Positions 47,466 through 59,330 of a stretch of DNA of 64,000 nt are shown in pieces. The notes beneath the pieces were generated by a model. It was given only the letters and a program-made list of their open reading frames with translations, did no database searches and was not told the origin of the DNA. The stretch is from Sphagnum magellanicum (Eukaryota; Streptophyta; Sphagnopsida; Sphagnales; Sphagnaceae): contig CM038911.1 in NCBI GenBank assembly GCA_021904315.1, forward strand, positions 6,731,390-6,795,389, in the 5' to 3' direction. Within the stretch, counting starts at the first letter, position 1, and each line of letters starts with the position of its first letter. The position numbers were made by a program, and so were the translations under genes.

Positions 47466-49020
47466 AAAAAAATTCAAAATTCATTTGATATGCCACATGA
47501 CAACTTGTAATTGCACCACATATCATAATCTAAAACCATATAAAATGAACAATCATGATGGATTGTGAAGATCAATATTTTTCTTAAAAATCACTCAAAA
47601 ATTTCCATAATGCCACATGTTAGATTTTGATGGATCAATGAAAAGTAACGTTAGCATGACGTTACATGGTAATTGTAAATTAGTTGCATTAGAATTGCAC
47701 AATAGTTGTTCCTACATAGTTGTAATTGAATTGCAAAAGTTGCATATGTATACAATCATCTATGATGAATTACATCTGTTGCAATTCATGCAACTTGTTT
47801 GATAACATTCATGCCCATAAAAATATGTCAAGTTGCAATGAGTTACAAATGGTCATTGCAACTCAAAAACCTAATTGCAAGTGACCCCATTTTCTCAGAG
47901 TGGAATTAATAAACAAAAAAAACAAATCAACAAAATGCATATATGGATTTTGTCACCATTAAAAGAAAGCCAATATGGAGTTGTAAGTAGAGGCAATAAA
48001 GAAAATCAAGGTGGAAAAGGGACATGTTGCAACAAAATTTGAAATAAGAGGATGACAAATACTAGGCTTTGAAGAAAAAATAGATAAAACATCAACAACA
48101 CTAGATTGTTGGATTAAGAGAAACAAAATCAATAGCTAAAATTAGAGTTGGAGCAAGTAGTACAAGACAATAATGAAGCCTAGTTAAAGATTGATAAGAT
48201 ATCAACAACATATGCAAAATCAATGTAGGGAGTTTAGAATGATACACACATATTACATGCATTTGTGGAAAAATGAAAACAGTGGAATCGTACTATTCAA
48301 GAAACATATTGCAACAATGTGATGAATTGAAAATAAATTATACCATATTTTGGACAAAGTAGAAGGCAATAGATCTATAGGAAATAGAAGTGGGTAAATG
48401 GTGGAGTTTAGTAAAATACATGGTTGTAAAAGACCTAGAAAACATTTTTGCCAAACATCATGTGGATGAAGAAATACTTGAAGAATATTAAAGCATAGAA
48501 GCAAGCTTATCCAAACTTTGCATATGATCAAACTTTTGTGCAAAGTCCATAATACAAAACAAACAACCCAAAGTTGGAGGAGCAAGGGATAGCTTGACTT
48601 AGTGGAAAAACATCAAAGTTTGAAGCAAAAACAATTGTAATACTTCTGGACATGAAAGGAGGGTGTGTAGGTATAGAGGTAGTTGAAGGGGTAATATATG
48701 TCCATACTCAAGGAGAGAGATTTTTTGCAACAAAAGTACATGCACATCAACAACCCCAAGACATTCATGCAGTCTAACCATAAAAACAAAAACATTAAAC
48801 ACAAGAATATGGTGTGCATGTTATTGCATTTGAAACAATACTTTCAACATAAGAAGTGGACAACAATGGATAAACATAAACCCATACAATGTTTCATAAA
48901 AATGTGGCTATAGACCAATAACAAGAGGCACAACAATCACCACATGCCATTTCATTAGCATCAAACCCACAACATAGTTCCAAAGTTAAGTATGTAAAGG
49001 TCATTTTATAACTTATAACT
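47466..49020. other. AT-rich DNA, TTGCAA-rich at its left, no gene
   Basis: TTGCAA and its neighbours recur at 47660-47890. Open stretches on the minus strand at 48253-48819 are low-complexity and unmatched. Confidence 0.4.
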
Positions 49021-49084
49021 TTTATACATCGATGAAAGCACATTACAAGGGGACCAAGATTGTTGTCACATTATATTGTTTTTC

Positions 49085-49640
49085 AAAAGTCCCATGTTTG
49101 AACTTCAACCATGTGATTATTATGAAGGGTTTTTACAATGTTTTTACATATTATGATAGGTCAAACCCAAAGAAATCAAATGCCAAAGAAACTACATTTT
49201 CTTATTTCATATGATGTGATGTTAGAATATATTTATGCCAAATAATATACATTACAACATATTAAAAAATGCATTACATCCAAGAATATTTGAAATGATT
49301 TTAAATCTTTTTGAAATTTGTTGCATCTACTAAACATTGTGATTCTGTATGATTGGAATAAGTTTGGGAACCATGTGAAGAGTTTGATAGTTATCGTATT
49401 ATGATAGAGCTTCATAAGATGTATGTGAATTATGGAATGAGGAAAAACAACTTTGGGATTTATGTTTTGCACATGTTTTGTGACTATGTACGTGTAAAAT
49501 TAATTTTTGGAAATATTGAGTTCAAGTTGTTTTTGGAAATTGTACTAGTTTGTAAAATGTATTTGCTAGCAATACAATTTAATTTAGTAATTAAATTTTG
49601 GTATTGTCTTAGAATAAAAATTAGTACTTACTAGTTACAA
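49085..49640 (+). repeat. Dispersed repeat shared with 59021-59330 and 42800-43010
   Basis: The left part (49090-49395, TTGAACTTCAACCATGTGAT onward) matches 59021-59325 in the same orientation at roughly 80% by eye. The right part (49405-49635) matches 42800-43010. The three loci are partial copies of one longer element, probably retroelement internal sequence. Confidence 0.75.
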
Positions 49641-51328
49641 TCCCATAGATATGACTTACAATATATTAGTTTGTTTTCAAGTGCTTTTAGGAACTTGAGG
49701 ACCTTGAACTTTGTGGAATTGGTCTAGGTATAGCAAAAAGGGGTGTCAAATTGACTTTCAACTCTTTCAAACATAGAAATATCCTTCAAGGTTCTAAACA
49801 TGCCACTTGTTGAAATGGAAAAGTTGGACTAAAAATGTTGTTGAACTAGCATTATGGTATCACAATATAGTCATAGTAATCAAAATTAGTTAAGTGATTG
49901 GTAGGTAGTTAATATTTGCTAATAGATAATATGTAATAATTAGAACTAGGTTGCAACTAGGTTGTGATTGGAAAGTTTATGCCATATATTTTGTCCTCCC
50001 TTTTGATTTTGTAAACTATGTAACATAGTGCACTTGAAATGTTGAAATAAAATGTGTAATACAAGTGTTACTTAAATTGATTTAAAAAAATTTGTGATCA
50101 CCACATCTATAACAATGCAAATTTTCTTGACATTGCATTTGTGCCATTTGGATAACAAGGTTAGTAACTAACCAATTCAAACATTTGGGTTGAATTTGTA
50201 AGTTTCACATTAATTGGTATGATTGAGATACATAATGAATTTTTTTAAAAGTACAACTACCCATCACCAAACACCCGTTGTTGAGTGAATATTTAGACAA
50301 TTTAAAAGACATTTAAAAGGTTGATTAGGACTGTATTATTGTTTTAAAATGATTAAGACTTCTACTACTATTTTGAACTTATTAAGATTGAAGAGAGGTT
50401 TGAATTATGTTTTTGAAGGGAAGATTTGAATTCATTTTTCCATGAGTATGTTGAAAAGGAGGATTTGGGAGAAGGATTTTACATTAGAGTTGATTGTGGA
50501 TATTATAATGTGTTGTTAAGGGTTTTTCACATTATCAAGGTAATCACATATCCAAATGCCTTTTTAACAAAATTATTTTTTATTAAAGAAATAATGAACG
50601 TGATCCATTCTTTTGGAACTAATTGGGTTCACATTGTGAGCAAAGGCCCTTGAGCCATGTGCCATCCAAAAAGTGGGGTATCATGAGGTTCTACAAGCCA
50701 CAGTCTAGGGCCCCCTAATATAAAAGCCCCTAAAACAGACAATTTTAAAAATACAAATTTCATGTAGCCAATGAGAAGGTTCAAGATGCACTTAAGGGGG
50801 CCCACTTTTTTACTTTTGGGTTTCTTTTTGGGCTTTGGGGGGGAGGGGGAGGGGGAGGGGGTTTTTTTTAATGTTCCCAAATGGTTTCCCATGGTCCCAA
50901 TAGCTTCACATTTTCATCCAATATGTTTTGAATTTGGTGTTCTTTTAATTAATTTTGGAAATTGATAGTAACTAACATATTCTGATATGGAACATGTATG
51001 GAAATGACATTCACATTTATTTATAAAAAAATTGTGTCACACAAACAAATGACATAGACTTTGTCTATGAAGGCTAGTCCATATTTTAAACCTACCCCAT
51101 TGGGGTACAAATTAGGCAGGCACGCATAGGTTGAGAAGTTATTTCCCATTCCAATTAAGGTTACTTATGTAAGAACCAAGAGGGTATTTAAGTACTTAGA
51201 TTTTTTTCCTTTGTGAGTGCCATATTAAGAAATGAAATTTAATTTATTCCAATGCACATTAGTCTGAACTACCCATGGAATGATTGCTTACATTTAATTT
51301 TTGAAGATGAATTACTTTTGATTATAAT
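49641..51328. other. AT-rich DNA without a recognised gene
   Basis: An open stretch at 50426-50653 begins in sequence similar to 42715-42775 and could be eroded retroelement coding, but shows no diagnostic motif. A G-rich tract lies inside. Confidence 0.4.
50837..50862 (+). repeat. G-rich tract (GGGGGA)n
   Basis: Runs of G separated by single A (GGGGGGGAGGGGGAGGGGGA) could form a G-quadruplex on the plus strand. Confidence 0.8.
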
Positions 51329-51538
51329 GGTGCATTCACACTTGATGTTGAGGCATTATTAAATGAAAATCTAAGTAGCATCCTAGATGGCACCCAATGT
51401 TAAATGGATGATAGTTTGATGTTAAATGAATGGTAGCTTAACATAAAATGTTCATGTATGTAGGTGTAAGTCTTAAATGACTAACATGGTGTTAGGGGAC
51501 TGAACACCAGAGTCTTCAACACCAAGTGTGAATGCACC
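51329..51538. mobile_element. 210-bp MITE with long terminal inverted repeats
   Basis: It begins GGTGCATTCACACTTGATGT and ends with the complement of GGTGCATTCACACTTGGTGT. The inverted ends agree over about 24 bp with few mismatches. Flanks read ATTATAAT on the left and TTTATAAC on the right, six of eight identical, which could be an old 8-bp target duplication as made by hAT transposases. The interior is non-coding. Confidence 0.78.
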
Positions 51539-53867
51539 TTTATAACTCAAGGGCGTATTTAGTGATCATGCTACCAACTACAAAGTGGTCTCGACAAAAA
51601 TACATGTTTTAAGCTAGGGTAAATCAGCTGGTGACCAAACACTTAAGCACTTGGGGCAAGTTGGATCTAAGGGGAGGCCTCTATTGTTTCTAGTGTCCAA
51701 ACAAAACTTGAACCCCTCCTCTTGGCGCATCTGACATAGTAACAATCATTAAAAATGGATTAAAAATGAGAAAGTTATGGCCCCCAAAGTAAAGAGGGAC
51801 CATTGAACACCACAAAGCTAATTCTCGAACACCCAAAAAATTGCTTGTATGTTGTTTTAAAATTCAAAGATGATTTGTAAAACTTCAATTGGTGCTCTTA
51901 TAACAATTTAAATCGATTAAAATAAATAAAAATTAAAGAAAGTTATGAAGTTTGAAAGTAAGAAGGGTCCAAAGAAAAAAAAAAAAGGAAAAAAAAACAC
52001 ATTTTGTAAGTTGGAAAACTTATTTTTCTTGTTATTTTTTTCATTACTCCTTTTCCTTTGTACTTTGAAGAATCAAAAAGAAAAATGTCGATTCCTACAA
52101 ACATTTCACTTTTCATAATCCCCTCCATACAATGGTACAAAAGGCATTCGGTTTTTTTGAAATACACTATTATCACATTTTGCTTTATAACATAACCTCA
52201 AAATATAATAAAAAAAATCTGGTAGTGTAGCTATGGTTTACGAGTATTAAAAGGAGTTGAAACTATGGAATATGAAATTATATTATACTTGAGGGTTTCA
52301 ATTCTGAAATGAAAGTATGAAGTAATTTTGTTGAAAATTGGTTATGGATCAAAGAACTTGGAAGATATTGGAAGATATTATGTAACCAAAAAAGAAGGGC
52401 ACACTAAATTACATAGAGATTATGTCATCACTTCACACACTTTACTGCACCATACCTGTTTCATTTGAACCTCAACTATGAAGGTTCACACAATAACAAA
52501 ATCATAGTGTTTCCAAGCAAAGTTAATATTAAACAAAGATAGATGATGGATTGTAGCACTTTGAGTCCCCTCTCAATGGCTATCTTGGTCACCAGTTGTG
52601 GATTCTCACAAGCTAACTTAAAAACAATTAATTTCCTAGTCATAAGCAAATTAGGGTTTGAAAAGGGTGTTTGATTAGCGGTGATCCCTTGTAGGTAGAA
52701 ACTTGGAGAATATCCTAATACACACCCAACCTCCCCATGAAGGAATGACTGTTTGGAGCTCCTAATACCCAAGTACTCAACGATCCTCAATAATAATTAA
52801 TGATTAATCTAAATATATTTAATTTGAGTGGTGAATTCCACAACTGACCATCAATAAACCCACTAAAACCTCTAATCCTTTCCATCTTTTGCCTTTAAAG
52901 ATCTATTAAAACTTGACAATTATGTTTCTAACTTTAACACAATAGAAATTTTGGAATCAATAAAAAATCAATTCAGATTTATGGCCATTTACCCCAAATT
53001 CAAACTCACACCAAACAACCAATTTGAACACCAAAATTCCCTGAATCTAAGCATGAACCATTTAAAAACACCAAAACCAGAAGGTTTATCTGAAAATCCT
53101 CAATACCTTTTGTAGCCTCGTGTCATTATTTAACTCCCTCCTTGCACCATTTTCCACCACATAAAAAAAAGACAAAAAAAAAAACATTAATCTTTAATCT
53201 TTCACTCCTTTTTAAAAGCATAGTTATCATCAACATAAAACCTCCTCATCAAACATGTTGTCATGCATGATAATACAACAAGATAGGGAGTAGTTTTCGG
53301 TGTCAAGATAACAACAATGAACACCCTCTTCACACAAAAACCCTAAATTCATATTTCTTTGCCACAATTATACTACTTGAACAACTTCGGCACCAATGTG
53401 TTGAATAATTAATATAATTTTAAGTTATTGATTTAGCAATTGAGTTTTTTATTTTGAAAATGTCAGCATATAAAAAATAAATACAATAAAATCATCAAAT
53501 ATTTCATAATATTTTTATTGTTTTTTTCTTAGACTAGTCACAATTTATGTTATTTTGTTGGACAAGGTGTGGGTTCAAATATGGCTACCTTTATTACATT
53601 TTGATTGAAGTATTATTTTAAAATTTTTTTTGACGAAACCAAAAATCATATAATTTGTGCCAAAACTGCTTAGGTACTATGGTATCTAAACACCATCATG
53701 GATGAAAGTAAAGAAAAACCTTGTAAATAAAAATTAAGGACGGGAATCCATCCATAAAAAATACAAGGCAAAAGAAAACACAAGCCAAAGAAAAAACAAA
53801 AGCAAACAATCAACAAAAAGCAGGTAATGATTCTATGCAAAGAGGACTCATGATTATGAAATGACAA
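51539..53867. other. AT-rich DNA without a recognised gene
   Basis: Nothing is recognised beyond homopolymer runs and short unmatched open stretches. Confidence 0.45.
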
Positions 53868-54185
53868 TCAACAATAACAAAGAAAACCTAAAACAAAAGA
53901 GATTTCATCTACCACAAATCAACGATAACAAAGAAACTTAAAACAAAAAAGATTTCATTTGCCACAAATCAACGATAACAAAGAAAACTTAAGATGAAAG
54001 AGATTTCATCTACCACAAATCAATAATAACAAAAAAAAACCTAAGATGAAAGAGATGTCATCTGTCACAAATCAACGATAACAAAGAAAACCTAAGACAA
54101 AAGAATTGCCATGTGCCACAAATCAACAATAACAAAGAGAACCTAAGACAAAAAAAAAAAGCTGTAATCTGACACAAATCGACTT
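53868..54185 (+). repeat. Minisatellite of about 51-bp units
   Basis: Six tandem units follow the pattern CAACGATAACAAAGAAAACC then TAAGA(C/T)(A/G)AAAGAGATTTCAT then CTACCACAAAT. Unit starts are at about 53869, 53920, 53970, 54021, 54073 and 54125. Units differ by several substitutions and small indels, and the last is the most divergent. Confidence 0.88.
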
Positions 54186-55138
54186 GTGATGAAGGTGCAC
54201 TAGGTATGATGTGTGAAAGAAATGAGAAACCCCAACCAAGTGCAGCAGCCCGCTGCAAAATCACTATGGCTTGCGCACGCCATAGGGTGGGGGGAAATTG
54301 AGCTAATGGGTGTATATGAATCATAATGAGCAGGGGAACAATCCAAGAGAAAGATGGTTTTATTACTTGATTGACCATAAAGACAGTCAGTCACACATAT
54401 ACACAGTGAAATGAAATTTCCACTGGTATCACAACTGGATCTAGCTAGGACTGCCAGAACAAACTTATACCGTCCATCTGTCAGTTGGTGAGAGTTGTGA
54501 TTCTGGACAGGCTGTGCAGTGTGGAGATATCCGCGAGACGCTATCTCCTCCGCCCATACCCCCCTCTCCCCCCAATCGAGCTCTGTCCAGCACTTGTTTC
54601 TCTTGTCTTCTTGCACATGTTTTTCACTCCTGCATGGTTCTGAATAAAATCGAACTGTGCACTTTTAAAAGTTCTACATGTCTGCAAGAACTATGTTCAT
54701 GTTTTCCTGTTTTTCATTCCCAATGCTTTGCACATATGTTCTGTGATCATCCACCAGGTTCCAGACCAGACCCATTATCTTGATAGTGATGGACTAAGTA
54801 ACCGGCGAGAGCAGGGATGTAACGGATGACTCAATGGATAGGATTCCACTTTCTCGTAACTGACGACTCTGTCAATGTTTGGGATGAATGCCGTTGTCAC
54901 TGTCGACGTAACCCTTCTGCACCCATCTGGCCGACCCAGTACAAAGTGGATATGTGTTGTAACCTGTGACCTCTCCGCCAATGGTGTGATCCCATGTCAC
55001 CTATTTCTACTTAGGAACCTGGCTCCAACCAGATTTTAGCACTGAGCACAAGGCCTTTTTTCTTTTTGGTATTTGTCGAATACCAACAGTCAATAAATAT
55101 ACCCTGTCGGCAGAACCACACTGGCGGGACCCTAAATA

Positions 55139-55177
55139 CCCCCCCCCCCCTCCCCCCTCCCCCCTCCCCCCCCCCCA
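55139..55177 (+). repeat. C-rich tract
   Basis: Thirty-nine bases of C broken only by four T residues. The minus strand could form a G-quadruplex. Length may be unreliable in the assembly. Confidence 0.85.
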
Positions 55178-55319
55178 TCGAGCTCTGTCTGGCGCCTGTT
55201 TTTCTTGTTTTCTTGCACATGTCTTTTGGCCCCTGCATGGTTCTACATGTTCTTTTTATTCTGCAAAAGAACTCATTAATGTTGTTTAATTTATTTATTA
55301 ATTTTCGTTCTGCAAGAAG

Positions 55320-55395
55320 AGACCCCGAATTCGAAACCCGGACCTCTCAGGTGTGGAACATGTTACCAACCACTGGCACAGATTGAGGCGAAAAC
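55320..55395 (-). other. tRNA-like pol III promoter, probable SINE head
   Basis: On the minus strand GTGCCAGTGGTTGG (55379-55366) resembles an A box. GGGTTTCGAATTC (55339-55327) resembles a B box with the GTTCGAA core. Their spacing of a little under 30 nt fits tRNA-derived SINEs. No full tRNA cloverleaf or CCA-adjacent acceptor stem is seen, so this is not a tRNA gene. It lies inside the C-tract repeat complex. Confidence 0.45.
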
Positions 55396-55798
55396 AGAAT
55401 GAATATATATTTTTTCTTATTTGAATACCTTTCATAGTCAAAAAGTCAAACCCTGCAACAGAACCACACGGTTCTCCGTAGGGCCGCACTGTCAGGCCCA
55501 GAAAGGGCGCCGGACAGTGCAAGATGGGGCGGGGGGTATTTAGCGTCTCGTGCTAGCGGCTCTAGAAGTTGGAAAATTAAGGCCAAGACGAACCTATTCA
55601 TAACTGGATTTGTCCATTCGTGTCCAAAAAGAAAAACTGTTTTTGATCAAGTCTTCATTACTGAAATTGGAGTGCAATATAATCGAATGCTGTGATTACA
55701 GTAGTTCCAAAACACTACGAAAAATAATTTAATTTATTCTGAAATAGTTCATGTACTGTAGTATAAGTGAAGCTGTCAGAGGGAAAAAGGAGAAGGGC

Positions 55799-55811
55799 GG
55801 GGGGGGGGGGG
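55799..55811 (+). repeat. Poly-G tract
   Basis: Thirteen G residues. Confidence 0.85.
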
Positions 55812-57418
55812 TGTGAGCTATGCTGGCAGCCACCTGTTTTTTTAACCCTGGGCCAAATGACAACCACATTGGGAAGTTACTTGGACAGAAGATGATGGAT
55901 GAGATTGATTACTTTGTTTCACGCATTCTAATTTTTCTGTGAATTATTTGGGCAGTACCTATGTTGGTGGTGTTGCACTATGCCAATTAAATGCTCTTGC
56001 AGCATGGTAAAGAATGCTACATAATGTATGGCACATGGGCCCACCTGGGTTTGTTGATCCCAAGACCGCTTGATTACAGGCAAGTTTTTTTTTTATCTTG
56101 ACCTACTAGTAACTACCTTCCAGAGTTCCTCCTCCCTTGGTAACAAGGTTGTAAGAAAATATATGTCTATCCTTAATTGGAGCCTTTTTAGTTCAATTGT
56201 GTTCCTAGTGGTTATTCTCTGTGATGGGGAACGACCATTGGCAATGTAGTGACCAAAAAGGCTCTTTGAGGACAAGCCTAGATTGTGGGGGAAATGGCCA
56301 TTGGAAACAATGTGAACTAAAAAGTCTCTTAAGGAACTATATTGGATGTGGATCTTCATCCACCACAGATGGGATGTAACTCCCAATGTGGTTGTTGATT
56401 AGCCCTAGGCTATGAATAGGGTTATATGATCACAGTAGTAAATATACAGAAATATGTGGGGTCTAACAAAATAGGCTTGTGCCTAGGGGTGAAAAAAATG
56501 AGTTTATAGAACCAATCAAATTATTAGAATGGGCGCTTTAAATTGTTTTGAGGAGTTAACTTCAGTAGACTGACACTTAAATGTTGGAATAGCATCATGT
56601 AGGCTTGTCATTATGTACAAAGAACAAACCTATGACCAATGAGATTGTTCAAATAGGTGACTTGAATTGTTTTTTAAAGTTACTTTAATGCACTAGCAAA
56701 TTGCTTGCAAATGACATGCAAGTTGCAAAGAGCTTTTAACAAGAATTTTTATACATAATTTCTTTGCATTTTACTCAAGGTGATCCTCATATTAACAGAA
56801 AGGGTTCTAACACATTCACTACTTGTGTTGTTTGCTTTTTGTTTATCAAATTTTTTATGTAGCCAAAATGGTGATCAAACCATAGAAATATTTAGCCAGA
56901 TTTGGCTATTCAAGACATTCAAGTTCAAATCTAAACATTGTTCTGTATTTTTGGCTACCTACTTGGAACCATGTATAGAAATATGGTGATTAAAAAAAAT
57001 CTAATTTTGGAATGTAGCTAAAGTGGCAATCATCCATATTCCTCAGTTTAGCTAAATTTGGCTATAAACAGGATATGAAAGTAAATTTCTTTGAAGCATC
57101 GTTGACATTTCTGGCTAAACACTCAAAAGGGCCCAATAGAGAATTCTGGAAAATTTTCAAAAAATAATGTATATGTCCAAATTTTGGCGACTAGAAAGCC
57201 AAAAAATTACAGATTTTTTTGGCCAATTGGTTAAATTTAGCCAGGGAAAAAAAAACCTTCTCACATGGCAGGTGCATAATAACATCACAGAAATGGAGAA
57301 GTGAGCCACCGTCATTACAGTCTGAAAAGGTATTCATTGTTTATACTGCTAACAGTATGGTTCAAGTTACCTCTGTGTTGTGAACTAGGGTAGGTACATG
57401 TCTACTTCTTGTCAACAC

Positions 57419-57618
57419 CAATTCACCTACCTTTTAAAAGCATTCCCCATTCATAAATGGGGGTGTTCACATCACATGGCCAGGGTAACCACATCATGAT
57501 GCCTTGATAACCCTAAACCCTAAACCAATTCACGTACCTTTAAAAAGCATTTCCCATTCATAAATGGGCTGTTCACATCACATGGCCAGGGTGACCACAT
57601 CATGATGCCTTGATGAAC
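57419..57618 (+). repeat. 107-bp tandem duplication with a telomere-like linker
   Basis: CAATTCACCTACCTTTTAAA at 57419 recurs at 57526 with a few changes, and similarity continues through GTTCACATCACATGGCCAGG to CATGATGCCTTGAT. The tract CCCTAAACCCTAAACC (57511-57526) sits at the junction of the two copies. Each unit contains CCCATTCATAAATGGG, an internal palindrome. Confidence 0.88.
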
Positions 57619-57674
57619 CTTCAACCAGCACCTACACTGGAGTCTGGCAGAGTAGGTAGTAGCTAGGTATCAGT

Positions 57675-57702
57675 GAGTGAGTGAGTGAGTGTGTGTGTTT
57701 TT
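57675..57702 (+). repeat. (GTGA)n/(GT)n microsatellite
   Basis: Several GTGA units run into a GT tract. Confidence 0.8.
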
Positions 57703-59020
57703 GTTTCTTTTGGTTTTTTTTTTCCCAAATTTTGTGATGTAGCAGGAATTGCAATCGTCCATAAGAAAATTTAGCCAGATTTTATTATAAAATATATAAG
57801 CAATGATTTCTTCAGCCAAATATTGGAGAAATTTTGGATACTATTTTTAAAAATTGTAAATGTGAATAGTTTTTCTATTTATTGGGTTTTTTTCTAGCTC
57901 GAAATTTAAATACAAAATGTTAATCCTCCTTTTATATACCTGATGTAGAATCTTGTGATTCTTCTATAAAAACTTTCTGGAACTTGGGGATCATAATCCT
58001 TGAAAAACACTCCATTTTAATTTTCATGAAAAAAATTCACCAGCTAGCAAATATTGGCAAAGAAAGAAAACACTGACGGGTACCCCAAGAAAACAACAGA
58101 CACTCTAGAAGCAGCGTTTTTTTTATGCTGGCAAAATTTTGTCACTTGTGACAACAAAACAAGGTGTTGCAGGACTCATACAAAGGATTTTTTACAAGGA
58201 AAAATGGCCCAAAGTCGCCATACTCTCTGGACTTTTTTTTAATAAAAATCACCAGATTTAGACAATAGGTTATAGCATGTAGCCAAATATAACAGGGTTC
58301 CAAAATAATTTGCTGTCCTTTCTAATCTGAATCCAAAATTGGCTAAGTCCTCTTGTGAATGATTGGAAATCCACCTACCTCACAAAATTGAAAAAAAAAA
58401 ACCCCATAAACCTCAAAAATCCCTTGTCTGGAACATGGTAAACTCCTAACTTATACAAGGTTGTCTCGCCATGGAACTGTCATGGATTTCATTCATAACT
58501 CCTCTCAGTTACTGAAAGTATGTCTGTTATGAGGGTCTGCAAAGGAGATATGAGAACCACCTCTGAAAAACATATGTCTAACAAGCAGCTCTTTTAATGT
58601 GTAATCACTCTACTCTTTATAGCAGCTGCAAAGTTCAAGCTTAACCCTTCCTTTACTGGATCTAGAACTTTTCAACTAAATGCATGCATTTTCATGAAAC
58701 ATGCCCCATCGATCAAATGCACACATAATGTTTTCATAATGCAATTTTCAGCCCCCTTCTTTGATGGAGGTTGGATGGAATGCATAGCACCGAAAATTTG
58801 AGAGTGAAATAATTAATCTATTTTATCATTGTTTACATACCTTTGTTTTGGTATTGAGGAATTTGAAAAAGTTGTTGAACTTGGAGCAAAGCTTGTAATT
58901 TTATTAATCTATTTTTATCATTGTTTACATTTTTTTTTCAAACTGTGAAGTTCAAGCAAACTTTTGGAAGCTCCATCCCGCCCCTTCTTTCATTGGAAAA
59001 CAGAACAACTTGGTATCATA

Positions 59021-59330
59021 TTTGAACTTCAACCATGTCATTATTATGAAAGATTTTCATAATTTTTTCATATTATAATAGGTCAAAACCCAAAGAAATC
59101 AAATGCCCAAGAACTTACACTTTTTTATTTCATACGATGTGATGTTAGAATACATTTGTGCAAAAAAAACGTGTGTTAGAACATACTAAAAATTGCAAAT
59201 ATTTCAAGAAATGATTGAAATGGTTTTTAATTTTTATGAAATTTGTAGTATTTATTAAATGTCATGATTCCATATGAGTGGAATAGGTTTGTGAACCATG
59301 TGAAATGTTTGATAATTATCATATTGCAAA
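59021..59330 (+). repeat. Dispersed repeat, partner of 49090-49395
   Basis: Same-orientation match to 49090-49395 from TTTGAACTTCAACCATGT through AACCATGTGAA, at roughly 80% by eye. It is non-coding in its present state. Confidence 0.72.

Larger units (their letters stand above)
54533..55550. repeat. Repeat complex with three related C-tract ends
   Basis: GCGAGACGCTA followed by a C-rich tract at 54533-54575 recurs in inverted form at about 55525-55550 (GGGGGGTATTTAGCGTCTCG). A third, direct copy, ACCCTAAATACCCCCC, lies at about 55129-55147. The first and third are each followed by ATCGAGCTCTGTC, then CTTGTTT, CTTGCACATGT and CTGCATGGTTCT, so 54575-54700 and 55178-55290 are direct repeats about 600 bp apart. 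The layout suggests a transposable element with partial internal duplication, class unknown. Confidence 0.6.
55812..59020. other. Intergenic region rich in TAGCCAAA/TTTGGCTA words
   Basis: No gene is recognised. The motif units at 56855-56909, 57011-57068 and 57734-57780 share GATGTAGC(C)AAAGTGGCAAT, CATCCAT and TTTAGCCAGATTTGGCTAT in that order, and another relative is at 26481-26527. They look like copies of a short dispersed element. Confidence 0.5.

Noticed and set aside
54058..54616. Two overlapping minus-strand frames above 100 codons
   Set aside because: They cover the minisatellite and repeat complex, with no domain and no splice context.
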